Positions 9,156 through 17,089 of a stretch of 64,000 nt of DNA are shown here, one piece after another. The position numbers and the translations under genes were made by a program. The notes beneath the pieces were generated by a model. It did not search any database, had not been told where the DNA came from, and was given only the letters and a program-made list of their open reading frames with translations. Each line of letters begins with the position of its first letter. Positions within the stretch are counted from its first letter, which is position 1. Source of the stretch: Acidobacteriaceae bacterium. Lineage in GTDB: Bacteria > Acidobacteriota > Terriglobia > Terriglobales > Acidobacteriaceae. The stretch spans positions 62,001-126,000 of the forward strand of contig JAOAPC010000010.1 of assembly GCA_025462735.1 (NCBI GenBank). Direction: 5' to 3'.

Positions 9156-10100
9156 ATGGCCCTGCAGAAAACCGACAAGATTTGGCACAAAGGAAAACTG
9201 ATTCGCTGGGAAGATGCGACGGTCCACGTAATGGCGCACGTGATCCATTACGGGTCCTCGGTTTTCGAGGGGGTTCGTTGCTACGCTCCTCCGTCGGGGC
9301 CAGCAATCTTCCGCGCTCAGGAGCACATTCAGCGTTTGCTGGATTCGGCCAAAATTTATCGCATGGATGTGGGCTTCGGATGCGAGGAACTCGTCACCGC
9401 CATGACCGATCTGGTGCGGGCAAATGGCATTTGGCCCTGCTACCTTCGCCCAATCGCGTTTCGCGGCTACGGGGATGCCGGCGTGACTCCGGTGAATTGC
9501 CCCGTCGAGGTTTACGTCGTGAACTACCCTTGGGGCAAGTATCTGACGCAGGATGATTCCGGCGTGGATGTGTGTGTCTCCTCGTGGACACGAATCGCCC
9601 CCAATACTCTGCCGGCACTGGCTAAGGCGGGCGCGAATTACATGAACTCGCAACTGATCCGCATGGAGGCCACGACCAACGGCTACGCGGAGGGAATTGC
9701 CCTCGACGCGAACGGTTACGTCAGCGAAGGCTCGGGCGAAAACGTATTTATTGTCCGCAACGGCGTTCTCCAAACCGCGCCCCTGGGAAACTCAGTATTG
9801 CCGGGCATTACGCGTGACTCTATTCTTAAGCTGGCGCGGGACTTGGGAATTCCAGTGGCCGAGGCCGGTATCCCTCGCGAAATGTTGTACATCGCCGACG
9901 AGGCTTTTTTTACTGGCACAGCCGCCGAGGTAACGCCGATTCGTTCCGTCGATCGCATTCCGGTGGGCAAAGGCGATGTTGGGCCGATTACCAGAGCCTT
10001 GCAGCGCGAGTTCTTTGGAATCGTGCACGGCACGCAGCCTGACCGTTTCCACTGGCTGACTCCCGTACCAGTCGGAAGCAAGCAGCCGGTCGGGGTTTGA
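9156..10100 (+). CDS. ilvE: Branched-chain amino acid aminotransferase
   Basis: The start is ATG 9156, with TTAGGAG 5 bases upstream. The longer ORF from 8925 adds 77 residues that overlap the marR promoter and resemble nothing. The 314-residue protein is a fold-type IV PLP aminotransferase: IWHKGKLIRWEDATVHVMAH, YGSSVFEGVRCY, the FRGYGDAG segment, the lysine region around LAKAGANYMNSQL, and the PLP-binding SEGSGENVFIV. It catalyses the last step of Leu, Ile and Val synthesis (transfer of an amino group to branched 2-oxo acids) in the cytosol. It is monocistronic and ends at a terminator. Confidence 0.93.
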   Translation: MALQKTDKIWHKGKLIRWEDATVHVMAHVIHYGSSVFEGVRCYAPPSGPAIFRAQEHIQRLLDSAKIYRMDVGFGCEELVTAMTDLVRANGIWPCYLRPIAFRGYGDAGVTPVNCPVEVYVVNYPWGKYLTQDDSGVDVCVSSWTRIAPNTLPALAKAGANYMNSQLIRMEATTNGYAEGIALDANGYVSEGSGENVFIVRNGVLQTAPLGNSVLPGITRDSILKLARDLGIPVAEAGIPREMLYIADEAFFTGTAAEVTPIRSVDRIPVGKGDVGPITRALQREFFGIVHGTQPDRFHWLTPVPVGSKQPVGV

Positions 10101-10147
10101 GATCGATCGTTTGTGACAGGCGTCGACAGATAGTTATATGATCACGA

Positions 10148-10173
10148 GGATCCGCTGTAGCGGGTCCTTTTCT
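10148..10173 (+). terminator. Rho-independent terminator after ilvE
   Basis: An 8-bp stem, GGATCCGC / GCGGGTCC (one G-T pair), with loop TGTA is followed by TTTTCTT. It lies 48 bases after the ilvE stop and before the next start at 10208. Confidence 0.75.
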
Positions 10174-10207
10174 TGCGTCTTCTTCTTGCGTCCTCCCGGA
10201 GACTTTC

Positions 10208-10582
10208 ATGGAAGAGCGTATACGTTTTGTCACCCACAAATACAGAAAGGTCCTGCTGGTTGATCTTTCGAATTGCACGCCGGATGAAGTGGGAAAACTC
10301 TGCCGTCTGGTCCCCAGCTATGTGACCGCCGAACCTCGCGGTTCCCTGCTGCTGCTCGCCGATTTCAGCGGAGCCAAATTCGACAAGGCCGCCGTCGCCA
10401 GTCTTAAAGAAGGCACCGTATATGACCGTCCGCATTTGAAGCGCTCGGCGTGGGTGGGAACCGAAACCCTGGCGAAGGTCTTCTACGAGAACATTAAGAC
10501 CTTCTCGCAGCGGGAATTACCCACCTTCAAGACGCGGGAGGAAGCATTGGATTGGTTGGTGGAGGAGTCTCCGGCAGCATAA
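10208..10582 (+). CDS. SpoIIAA/STAS-like domain protein
   Basis: 124 residues starting at an ATG with GGAG 7 bases upstream. The pattern VLLVDLSNCTPDEVGKLC, SLLLLADFSGAKFD, and a C-terminal TREEALDWLVEE is that of small STAS/SEC14 (SpoIIAA-like) single-domain proteins: a beta-strand with acidic end, a second strand with DFSG, and a final amphipathic helix. The phosphorylatable Ser of anti-sigma antagonists is not obvious, so a regulatory role is unproven. It is the last native gene before the tRNA and the island. Confidence 0.65.
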   Translation: MEERIRFVTHKYRKVLLVDLSNCTPDEVGKLCRLVPSYVTAEPRGSLLLLADFSGAKFDKAAVASLKEGTVYDRPHLKRSAWVGTETLAKVFYENIKTFSQRELPTFKTREEALDWLVEESPAA

Positions 10583-10667
10583 AGCAGTCATTCTGAAATA
10601 CCTGACAATCATGCAGATCCGCTTGATGGGCGGTTGTCTGAGCACACTCTGCTACAACTCGCTTCGG

Positions 10668-10696
10668 TTGACCCGGTCGTCCTCTCCCCCTAAAAT
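10668..10696 (+). promoter_or_regulatory. Sigma-70-type promoter of tRNA-Gln
   Basis: TTGACC (10668-10673), an exact 17-bp spacer, and TAAAAT (10691-10696). Transcription would start near 10703, about 20 bases before the mature tRNA 5' end. Confidence 0.75.
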
Positions 10697-10723
10697 CAGA
10701 ACACCGCCTGATTTTCGCCTTGG

Positions 10724-10797
10724 TGCCCCCTCGTTCAACGGCAGGACAGCAGATTCTGGATCTGCTTATCGGGGTTCGAATCCCTGGGGGGCAACCA
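10724..10797 (+). tRNA. tRNA-Gln(CTG)
   Basis: All arms can be paired by eye: acceptor TGCCCCC/GGGGGCA; D-stem GTTC/GGAC; anticodon stem GCAGA/TCTGC around TTCTGGA, giving anticodon CTG (reads CAG); T-arm CGGGG-TTCGAAT-CCCTG; discriminator A and encoded CCA. Its 3' half is the integration target of the following island and is repeated, with one G missing, at 33501-33548. Confidence 0.95.
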
Positions 10798-10798
10798 A
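10750..10798 (+). repeat. attL: tRNA 3'-half direct repeat, left end of island
   Basis: From the anticodon stem to two bases past CCA this sequence is repeated at 33501-33548 in the same orientation. The single difference is six versus five G residues in the acceptor strand. The left copy keeps the tRNA functional. Confidence 0.93.
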
Positions 10799-10840
10799 TA
10801 TTCATGCTGGTTTCCTGGATGCCACCTCCGAAACTCTCCC

Positions 10841-10861
10841 CTGTGTCCGTACCGTGTCCGT
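10841..10861 (+). repeat. Left integrase arm-type repeat
   Basis: Two GTGTCCGT units in tandem, 42 bases inside attL. The same 21-bp string with one C/T change lies at 33356-33376, just before the integrase start. The paired position inside both island ends is what attP arm sites of a tyrosine integrase would give (inference). Confidence 0.65.
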
Positions 10862-11079
10862 AAATTGTGGCGCTTCATATACCGATGATCACGGCTCGAG
10901 GATATGAAAGTTTCATGGAAAAGGGCTCGCAGGGGAGTGCCTGGATTAGTGAATACCTCCAATGCAAGTTCCGCCGAATTCCTACTGCACGCACCGAGGA
11001 GGTTGGAAAGCGGCGGAAAGATTGCGGCTGAAAGCATTCCAATACGCCGGACAGTTAAAACAGAGCTGAGTCACTTCGA

Positions 11080-11385
11080 CTATGGCAGGACAACATCCGC
11101 GGTCTTCGGCATCCAGCCGAGCTGAGTCTTGAACATGTAAACGATCTTCACCGTGCTCCCCGTTTCGAGCTGTGTCGCTAGATTCGCAAGCTCCTGAGTG
11201 GTGTGAACGTTTTTGCCATTTACGGTCGTTATCACGTCGCCTGAACGCAAGCCTGCAACTCCAGCCGGGCCACTTTGAGAAATTTCCAGGATCTCAATTC
11301 CGGCCACTCCGGCCTGTTCCCAGTCTGCTCCTACAATCCCGAAACCGCTACCGGGGTGATTTCGACGGTTGAACACCTTTACCAT
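11080..11385 (-). CDS. Short PDZ-domain protein, possibly a fragment
   Basis: 101 residues that are almost only a PDZ domain: GFGIVGADWEQAGVAGIEILEI, GPAGVAGLRSGDVITTVNGKNVHTTQEL, then LETGSTVKIVYMFKTQLGWM. This resembles the substrate-binding PDZ of HtrA/DegP-type or PDZ-anchored proteins, but no protease domain or signal peptide is present, and the frame hits a stop 11 codons upstream of the Met. No good ribosome-binding site is seen. It may be the surviving end of a larger gene cut when the island formed. Confidence 0.5.
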   Translation of the reverse strand: MVKVFNRRNHPGSGFGIVGADWEQAGVAGIEILEISQSGPAGVAGLRSGDVITTVNGKNVHTTQELANLATQLETGSTVKIVYMFKTQLGWMPKTADVVLP

Positions 11386-11578
11386 CCGATGATTGATCGG
11401 CGGTTGAGGGAAAGCGCGTTAAATGATTTGTTTGTGATAAGAGTGAACTTCTTCAATACACGAACGACATCAAACTAACCATTCTGGTGCATTCTTTCAA
11501 TCGGACCAAACACAAAACTCGAACATATTGTTGCATTTTTAAGGATTTCAGATGGAAACATCACAGGAAGGCAGCACC

Positions 11579-12658
11579 TCATTGACGTATCAGTCCTCCC
11601 TTCGGTGCAATCAATTGCAAATTTCCGTCGTAGAACTGGTGCAACACTTCCTCCCTGAGCCGGTCGACTATCCCGTCCTGCAAGGCCTTTGCCATGAGAA
11701 CCTGCAGTTCCAACCACGTTTTCAAGGATAATCCGTACTGATGGGCAAACAGGCGTTGCTCCAGGGAGCGCAACGGCTCGTAGAACAGCTCGCCATGGAT
11801 GCGACCGCCCTCGACAAAAAACAGCGCTTCACCGAGAGTTTTGTGCGGACTCTTGATTTTGTTTTCCTGAAATAGTTCCTTGATGCCTTCGGCCCCATAA
11901 ACACCTTGAGTCAACCGCCTAAGCATAGTCAGCCCCACTCGCGTGTACATGTCGTAGCAGTAGCTGGGAAGATCAAAGAGAGTCTTCGACGGCGGAAGGG
12001 GTGTATCGTCCTGAGTCATTTCCAGCGGTAGCTTCAAACCCAGAAACCGCAACAATCCTGCCGTCCGCCAATCATTCTTCTTCTGCCAGGCCTTCCACGA
12101 AGTCTGCGCTCGCTGCACAGCCTCCTTGTATTCCAAAATGGTCGAAACTGTTGGCCTTTCGCCTGACTCTAGTTCTGGCAGTGTCGAGTTGACTGTCGCC
12201 GCTTCGATGATGCCGCAGCTGCAATAAATCCTGCTACGATTCGCGAGATCACACATTTGTTCCGCCAAAAAGCAAAACAAATCGTAGTTTTTGGTGCCGG
12301 TTGCTTTTGGAGGGAAGACAGCAGCGCAGGCAATTACGAAAGAGGCAAGTACATCATCGCCGGGACCTATATCTTCGCAGGCAATAACGCAGAGGCGTTT
12401 CCAAAAATAGGCGCACTCTTCCGACATACTGTCTATCGCCGAAACGAGTTGAAGGGCAGTGCGCTTGTCACCGCGTCGAATTGATTTCTGGAACGCAGAG
12501 ACCAATTCCCATTTACGTTGTTCCCCAAGCGCGAGACATCTGCTAGGGGGATGATAACCACGCATGCCAAAACATAGAGAAATCCATCTGTCAGATGGGT
12601 TTTCACCCCACCATCGGTGGGGATAGCTAAGCAGTTCCTCGATTTGACGATCAAACAT
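11579..12658 (-). CDS. Orphan MgsA/RarA C-terminal-domain-like protein
   Basis: 359 residues. The segment KWELVSAFQKSIRRGD...CEDIGPGDDVL near residues 50-110 follows the pattern of the C-terminal domain of the MgsA/RarA replication-recombination ATPases (their dLisAfhKSiRgsD and ASEDIGxAD motifs). No AAA+ ATPase with Walker motifs precedes it. The rest, including LFDLPSYCYDMYTRVG and HGELFYEPLRSLEQRLF, is not recognised. Stand-alone versions of this domain occur in phages and islands, so a replication-associated or defence-related role is possible but unproven. Its last codons (LQLIAPKG) contain one copy of the island 14-bp near-palindrome. Confidence 0.55.
   Translation of the reverse strand: MFDRQIEELLSYPHRWWGENPSDRWISLCFGMRGYHPPSRCLALGEQRKWELVSAFQKSIRRGDKRTALQLVSAIDSMSEECAYFWKRLCVIACEDIGPGDDVLASFVIACAAVFPPKATGTKNYDLFCFLAEQMCDLANRSRIYCSCGIIEAATVNSTLPELESGERPTVSTILEYKEAVQRAQTSWKAWQKKNDWRTAGLLRFLGLKLPLEMTQDDTPLPPSKTLFDLPSYCYDMYTRVGLTMLRRLTQGVYGAEGIKELFQENKIKSPHKTLGEALFFVEGGRIHGELFYEPLRSLEQRLFAHQYGLSLKTWLELQVLMAKALQDGIVDRLREEVLHQFYDGNLQLIAPKGGLIRQ
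11606..11619 (-). repeat. Island 14-bp near-palindrome, copy a
   Basis: TGCAATTGATTGCA on the minus strand, inside the 3' end of the 11579-12658 gene. The 31 bases from here (TTGCAATTGATTGCACCG and on) match copy e at 29306-29336 with three differences. Confidence 0.7.
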
Positions 12659-13222
12659 ACTTTCGGTCCCCCTAGGATTGTATGTACTTGAAAAATAAGA
12701 TGTTCTGGGTCGTCTATGGTTGTATTTTTTGTCGGGGATTTAAGTATTTCCGCCATACTGCGAGACGGAGCTCCGCTGGGAGACCACTTGGAAAATTAGG
12801 GTATGCTGGGGTTCATCCTCGACCGTTAACGCCGCCCTGTACTCTCGAAGGGGCCGAGCCTAAAAACGCTGAGAAGACTTCATGACTGAGCAGAGCAAAA
12901 GAAATAAGGTTTCGCGCAGGGTTCTGGCAGATGTCTCTCCGGATGAACTGCCTCTCTTCGCAGACTAGCTGTAGCGGCGGCGGTATATCTGTACCATCCT
13001 CGGTGATTGACACGGCCTGCCCACTACGAACTTCCCCCGCGATGGAGTCGCTTCTTTTATGCAGTGGACGATACAATGCTGTCAAATGGTCGTATCCGCT
13101 TCAGGAACGCCAGGATCCGTCCCTGCTGGCCGACTTCTCGCTTAACGGTCTGTCTGTCTCTTCGACCAAATTTGGCTGCACTGAAAACACCTCGCATTAA
13201 CAAAGGATATTGAGGTTTGTTT
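12659..13222. other. 564-bp stretch with no convincing gene; possible small plus-strand ORF
   Basis: The ORFs listed here on both strands look random. The only candidate with a gene-like sequence is a 28-codon plus-strand ORF at 12882-12968 (MTEQSKRNKVSRRVLADVSPDELPLFAD in two parts: basic start, acidic end). It stops abruptly and could be the 5' remnant of a longer decayed gene. A GAGG ribosome site at the right edge belongs to the 13223 gene. Confidence 0.35.
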
Positions 13223-13690
13223 ATGAACAGTTCAGAAATGATGCAGAAGATCAACGGGATATGTGAGAGGCACGGAATAAAAATTGAGTTTAAAGCGGGC
13301 ACCAATTGCGCCAATCGCCGCGAGAAGAAGGTCTGGATCAAGGAGCTTGCCGACTCAGGAGATTTCGCCGTGGCATTGCACGAAATAGGGCACGCGATGT
13401 GCGATCCGGATAAAGAACCAGCCAGTCGATCGGAACTGCTTGATGCTGAGACAAGCGCATGGAAATGGGCTCTGGACAGCAACAACAATAACTTTGACGC
13501 AGAAGGCTGGAAGAGACTGCATGAAAGCCTGTATCAGTACTACTCCGGTGTCATGGATACCAGCCACCCGGCACACCAGCTGCTGATGAGAGCAGAGGAA
13601 CAAAACGACGCCATTCGACCGCGAGTTTCTAGTTACTTCACAGGCACGATTAAGTTCGGCGGCAAGAGGAACACCAGCCCGAAAAAGTGA
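13223..13690 (+). CDS. Small HExxH putative metallopeptidase
   Basis: Start taken at ATG 13223, with GAGG 7 bases upstream, not the TTG two codons earlier; 155 aa. The zinc-binding motif is in ALHEIGHAMCDPDKE near residue 55 (HExGH, with a following Asp), and SELLDAETSAWKWAL about 20 residues on could give the third ligand, as in ImmA/IrrE-type or gluzincin-like small peptidases. There is no signal peptide. In islands such enzymes often cleave phage or element repressors, but nothing here proves that. It is followed by an intergenic repeat (copy b). Confidence 0.6.
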   Translation: MNSSEMMQKINGICERHGIKIEFKAGTNCANRREKKVWIKELADSGDFAVALHEIGHAMCDPDKEPASRSELLDAETSAWKWALDSNNNNFDAEGWKRLHESLYQYYSGVMDTSHPAHQLLMRAEEQNDAIRPRVSSYFTGTIKFGGKRNTSPKK

Positions 13691-13762
13691 AAGCTCAGAA
13701 GCGTCCTTGCTACGATCTTCGTGATTGAGAGTTCGACGGTTTTTCGCGCGAACGTATTTCAC

Positions 13763-13840
13763 TCACAACCAGTGATCCCGTCCCCGTTGTAGCTTTCTAA
13801 GATTCAGTGCAATTTGATTGCGCGAATGACCGGCGACTCG
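13763..13840 (+). repeat. Island intergenic repeat, copy b (long form)
   Basis: About 78 bases that align with 23371-23446: TCACAAC, GTGATCCC, GTAGC, TTCTA, AGAT, CAGTGCAATT, GATTGC, CGAA, GGCGA and CTCG occur in the same order with small indels. It contains the near-palindrome with one extra T (TGCAATTTGATTGCG). It lies between two convergent modules. Confidence 0.75.
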
Positions 13841-13886
13841 CGGCGCCTATCATTTCTACAACCCGCCCCTGCCCGCCCGCCTCCAA

Positions 13887-15011
13887 TCAAGCAGATTTTA
13901 CGGGGGCAGGCTTCGTTCCACCATGAATGTTACTGCTACTTAGAAGTAAAGTTGCAATATTCGCTCGAGTTTGATTTTTCAGGTCCGTTCCGTCGGGAAG
14001 TGAATCGAGTATTTGTACCACCATTCCAACAGTGTTGATTCTTTCCAGCACAGTCATGAACTCATTTGCCTGGGTTATTGTGGAACGATAAATGACCATG
14101 AATGTTGCACCGATAAACTGAGTGATAATGCCCGAGACGGCTGCGACCATGGTTGTTGGAGTGAATTTCGGCTGGTTAAACGATAGGAATACGCCCCAGA
14201 GAACAAAGCTGAATCCAACAGTCATCACGAACACCGCCACCCAAAACACGAGATTTACTTGGATTAGATTTCTATCGAAGTAGGCCTCGAGTTTGACTCT
14301 CGCGAGATCCCAAGCAAAACGAACTCGCTCAGGATTCGCGTCTGCCTGAGTCTTTGCTTCGACGAATCGCCGTTCACTCCGTTCTCGGGACGCCTTCAGC
14401 CGCTTGTCGGTCCACCAAAACAGCCACGCGACAGTGGCAAATACGCCCAACGAGTAGGCATACGGTTCTAAGATCGTCATAGAACGCGATTGGGACGTAA
14501 TTGGCCAATCGACCGATCCCATTGACATATCGCCGGCATAAAAGCTAAATCTGATCTGGGAGACCGTTGTATCGGCGGCCTTTATTCTTACCGAGGCACT
14601 CTGACTAGTTCCATTGCCGGACATCAAGTGAGTGCTGTCTGTTAACGAGATTTTGGACGGATCTAGAATGGCGTTTCCAGCATCCAGCAAAACATAAATC
14701 CCTTGCGGGGCAACGCCGGGCGTAAAAGTCTTCCAGGAATAAGCGCGCTGAAGAGTAAATTCAAGTGGAAGAACCCGTGATACGGACTCGGTCAGAACCT
14801 CTGGGCACTCGCACTTGATTACTACGTGAATGACTTCGCCTTCGTAAGCAATATCCCCTTGGTTCTGCTGAGATCGAGAGCGAGGATTGTCGCGTCTTTC
14901 AGGCCATATAAGTACTAAGTAAACGCTTAGAGCAACGACGCCAGCGGCGCCAAAAATCCACAAGGTTCTCACACGGGATAGGGTCCAAGGCTTTCGTGTA
15001 CCGCTTGACAT
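13887..15011 (-). CDS. Membrane protein with TRADD-N-associated-type membrane domain
   Basis: 374 residues, start with AAGGAG 7 bases upstream. One N-terminal membrane helix (about 15-35) is followed by a beta-rich extracytoplasmic part (about 50-185), then a helix near YSLGVFATVAWLFWW. Next comes a basic cytosolic segment and a pair of helices (LVFWVAVFVMTVGFSFVLWGVF; TMVAAVSGIITQFIGATFMVIY). The order of an amphipathic helix (ARVKLEAYFDRNLIQVN), the helix pair and TQANEFMTVLERINTVGMVVQIL resembles the TRADD-N-associated membrane domain described by Aravind and colleagues in predicted conflict and cell-death systems. It is the last gene of a three-gene minus-strand module. The homology is by eye; function is inferred only. 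Confidence 0.6.
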   Translation of the reverse strand: MSSGTRKPWTLSRVRTLWIFGAAGVVALSVYLVLIWPERRDNPRSRSQQNQGDIAYEGEVIHVVIKCECPEVLTESVSRVLPLEFTLQRAYSWKTFTPGVAPQGIYVLLDAGNAILDPSKISLTDSTHLMSGNGTSQSASVRIKAADTTVSQIRFSFYAGDMSMGSVDWPITSQSRSMTILEPYAYSLGVFATVAWLFWWTDKRLKASRERSERRFVEAKTQADANPERVRFAWDLARVKLEAYFDRNLIQVNLVFWVAVFVMTVGFSFVLWGVFLSFNQPKFTPTTMVAAVSGIITQFIGATFMVIYRSTITQANEFMTVLERINTVGMVVQILDSLPDGTDLKNQTRANIATLLLSSSNIHGGTKPAPVKSA

Positions 15012-15140
15012 GGTGGCACTCCTTAAGACAAGACCCGCATTGACCCGACAGTCTTTTGCATCAAATAAACTCAGTCAAACCTGGGACTGATCCGCGCGAT
15101 TCCTCAGTGGAACAGAGTACTCGGAATCCGAACGAGTGGA

Positions 15141-15623
15141 CTATAATCCGCCGTCCAAGGGAATATCCCTCTTTCCAGCAGAGGTCACCACCCGAACGAT
15201 CTTTTTTCCGCCATTCGTCTTCAGTTGAATACTTCGAATGTCAAGCCAGAGTAACCCGTGCACAGAGATACCCACAATATCTGTGAAAGCTGGGAGACCG
15301 TCCTCTTTCACCACATTGAAAGTCACTTCCGTTTTAAGTTGGATGCGCGTTCCGTTGAGCACTGATTCAATTTGCTGAACGTTAGTCCAAGCGACTCGGT
15401 TTCCCACTTTTGCGATCTCTTGTACCTTACTCACTAAGTCGGCCAGAGCACCTTCGATTGGAATATCGGACGCGGAGAGCGCCTGTCGGACAGTGCTGCC
15501 AGAAACCCTAACATTGTCGCCCAACGCCGAGAAAAGTTGCGTCACGAGTGAGATCTGATCTCCTGTTGAAGCCTTGGTACGAGAAATGATATTCGTGAGA
15601 TCGTCGACCGAAAGGTCAATCAC
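15141..15623 (-). CDS. Hypothetical protein of the island membrane module
   Basis: 160 residues, starting at GTG with AGAGGG just upstream. The N-terminal half is helical with Ser/Thr-rich turns; the C-terminal half is a run of beta-strands (RIQLKTEVTFNVVKEDG, DIVGISVHGLLWLDIRSIQL, KKIVRVVTSAGKRDIPL). There is no signal or membrane helix. I do not recognise the family. It lies between two membrane-protein genes on the same strand (98 and 129 bases apart), so it may be a soluble partner or sensor of that module. Confidence 0.6.
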   Translation of the reverse strand: MIDLSVDDLTNIISRTKASTGDQISLVTQLFSALGDNVRVSGSTVRQALSASDIPIEGALADLVSKVQEIAKVGNRVAWTNVQQIESVLNGTRIQLKTEVTFNVVKEDGLPAFTDIVGISVHGLLWLDIRSIQLKTNGGKKIVRVVTSAGKRDIPLDGGL

Positions 15624-15721
15624 ATTACCCTCTTATTCGGAGGTGTTGAATCTAACCTCATCATGAATTTAGGCCGTTTATCGCGGCTTGCGAGCTCATC
15701 CAAGTTGAATCCTTGTAGGGT

Positions 15722-16648
15722 CTAGCTCTTGGATGGTTCCTCCAAACTTTTCTCGTGAGGTTTAATCGTCGAGCGAACCACCACTAGCTTATTTAACATG
15801 TCGAACCAAAATGGAGCCCCTAACGACACCGCGCAGGCTGTGATAAGCCACCCCAATAGTGACACCACACCAAAGCCAACCCACCACTTCACATCGTGAC
15901 CGCGACTAATCTTCCAGCCAATGGGCAGTCCATAGCTTTGGAAAGCTTCAATATTGGCCTTAAGTCCTCCGTCCACACCGATCTGCCCCTCTTTCTGCGG
16001 GCGATTAGCCAGATATCCCTGGGTAGCAGAGATCATCGCGTTCCGTTGTGCCTTATGGACCCAGAGATCGTTAGCTATGGAAATCGAATTCACGTTCATC
16101 GCCATAGCCAGTACAAAGCCCAGCACGAAGACGATCATTTGCGAACGGCGCTTATACCAGCCAGAGACACGATCCATGGTGCTATTAAACCAATTCTCGA
16201 CGTTCTCGCGGAACTTATCCACATCATCTCCGGATATATTGAGCATCGTTACCAACGCATCCTTAACTTTGGTGTTCCCAATTTGGGCGATCGCATCACG
16301 AAAGCTGGCGGTCGAGTTTGTCGCGCTTCGGTCAGGCACAAGAAGCCCGAAAATAGCTAAAGCAAAGCTGCGAGATGGAATGTACGACGGTAAGTTTGTC
16401 TTATCAGCAGCTACCGGATCGTAATTTCCCTTGAAAAGGCCGTTGATCATACCATGCTCGTACACCTTTTTAACCAAGGTTGTTCCGTCTGGGTCGTTCA
16501 GCAGCTCGCGAAGACCATTTTCCAAATCGGTTGCACGGTTCTTTAGCCTGCCTTCAATCAGCTCGTTGAGAGCCGAGCAAATCAGACTCAGCAACAAGTA
16601 AGTAAAAATCATACCTAGGGCAACATCGACAATGTCCGAACCAAACAT
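15722..16648 (-). CDS. Integral membrane protein, first gene of the island membrane module
   Basis: The start ATG 16648 (MFGSDIVDVALGMIFTYLLLSLICSALNELIEG) has a strong GGAGGTG upstream; the longer ORF is rejected. 308 aa. The first helix (about 5-27) is followed by a long polar region with NRATDLENGLRELLNDPDG. Further hydrophobic segments are SFALAIFGLLV, SQMIVFVLGFVLAMAMNVNS and WWVGFGVVSLLGWLITACAVSLGAPFWFDMLNKL near the end. Proteins with this opening and ending occur widely in bacteria without known function. It likely starts a three-gene transcript with 15623 and 15011. Confidence 0.7.
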   Translation of the reverse strand: MFGSDIVDVALGMIFTYLLLSLICSALNELIEGRLKNRATDLENGLRELLNDPDGTTLVKKVYEHGMINGLFKGNYDPVAADKTNLPSYIPSRSFALAIFGLLVPDRSATNSTASFRDAIAQIGNTKVKDALVTMLNISGDDVDKFRENVENWFNSTMDRVSGWYKRRSQMIVFVLGFVLAMAMNVNSISIANDLWVHKAQRNAMISATQGYLANRPQKEGQIGVDGGLKANIEAFQSYGLPIGWKISRGHDVKWWVGFGVVSLLGWLITACAVSLGAPFWFDMLNKLVVVRSTIKPHEKSLEEPSKS

Positions 16649-17089
16649 CGACACCTCCAAAACCATGTAGAAAAGCACGCGCCCATTACACAGGTGGCAA
16701 CATAGAGATACCTCCGTCAAGGAGTCTCTCTTTCGTGCGGCTGCTCAGCGCGGGGTGCGCACACGCGGGACGTTGCCTATTAGTTGAAGCGACCATTGAT
16801 GGCGGCCTTATATCAGGAAAAACACCGGGCGCCACATTTCTTATTTCGTGGTCGGAAAACCGACGGAAAAAGAAATTCCTTGTCGTCGCCAAGGGGCGTG
16901 TGGCAGGATATTGGCGCTTTCGCTTCGCCCCGGTCACCATTGAGAAACTTGGAGCCTTCGTTGGAGTTCAACTCCACTGTTCTTTATATGTTTGCCCACG
17001 CACCTATGTTCCGTTACCTGCTGCCGGGCATTTTTGCAAAGTCCGTGCTCGAAAGCAATTGACAGCAGACGCTTAGCAGGAGTCAGACC
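16649..17089. promoter_or_regulatory. Divergent intergenic region with a perfect inverted repeat
   Basis: 441 bases between the membrane module (minus) and the phosphoesterase operon (plus). No ORF here looks real. It holds the inverted repeat TGGAGTT-C-AACTCCA (16962-16976), a perfect 7-bp palindrome about 115 bases before the 17090 start, which could be an operator. No clear sigma-70 promoter was picked out in either direction. Confidence 0.45.

Noticed and set aside
12931-13213. Overlapping ORFs before the HExxH gene
   Set aside because: No family resemblance, Shine-Dalgarno or consistent frame; left as an unassigned gap.
16735-17076. Plus-strand ORFs and the minus-strand 16934-18004 ORF over the phosphoesterase region
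   Set aside because: The former lack ribosome sites and protein-like composition; the latter is the antisense of a well supported gene.
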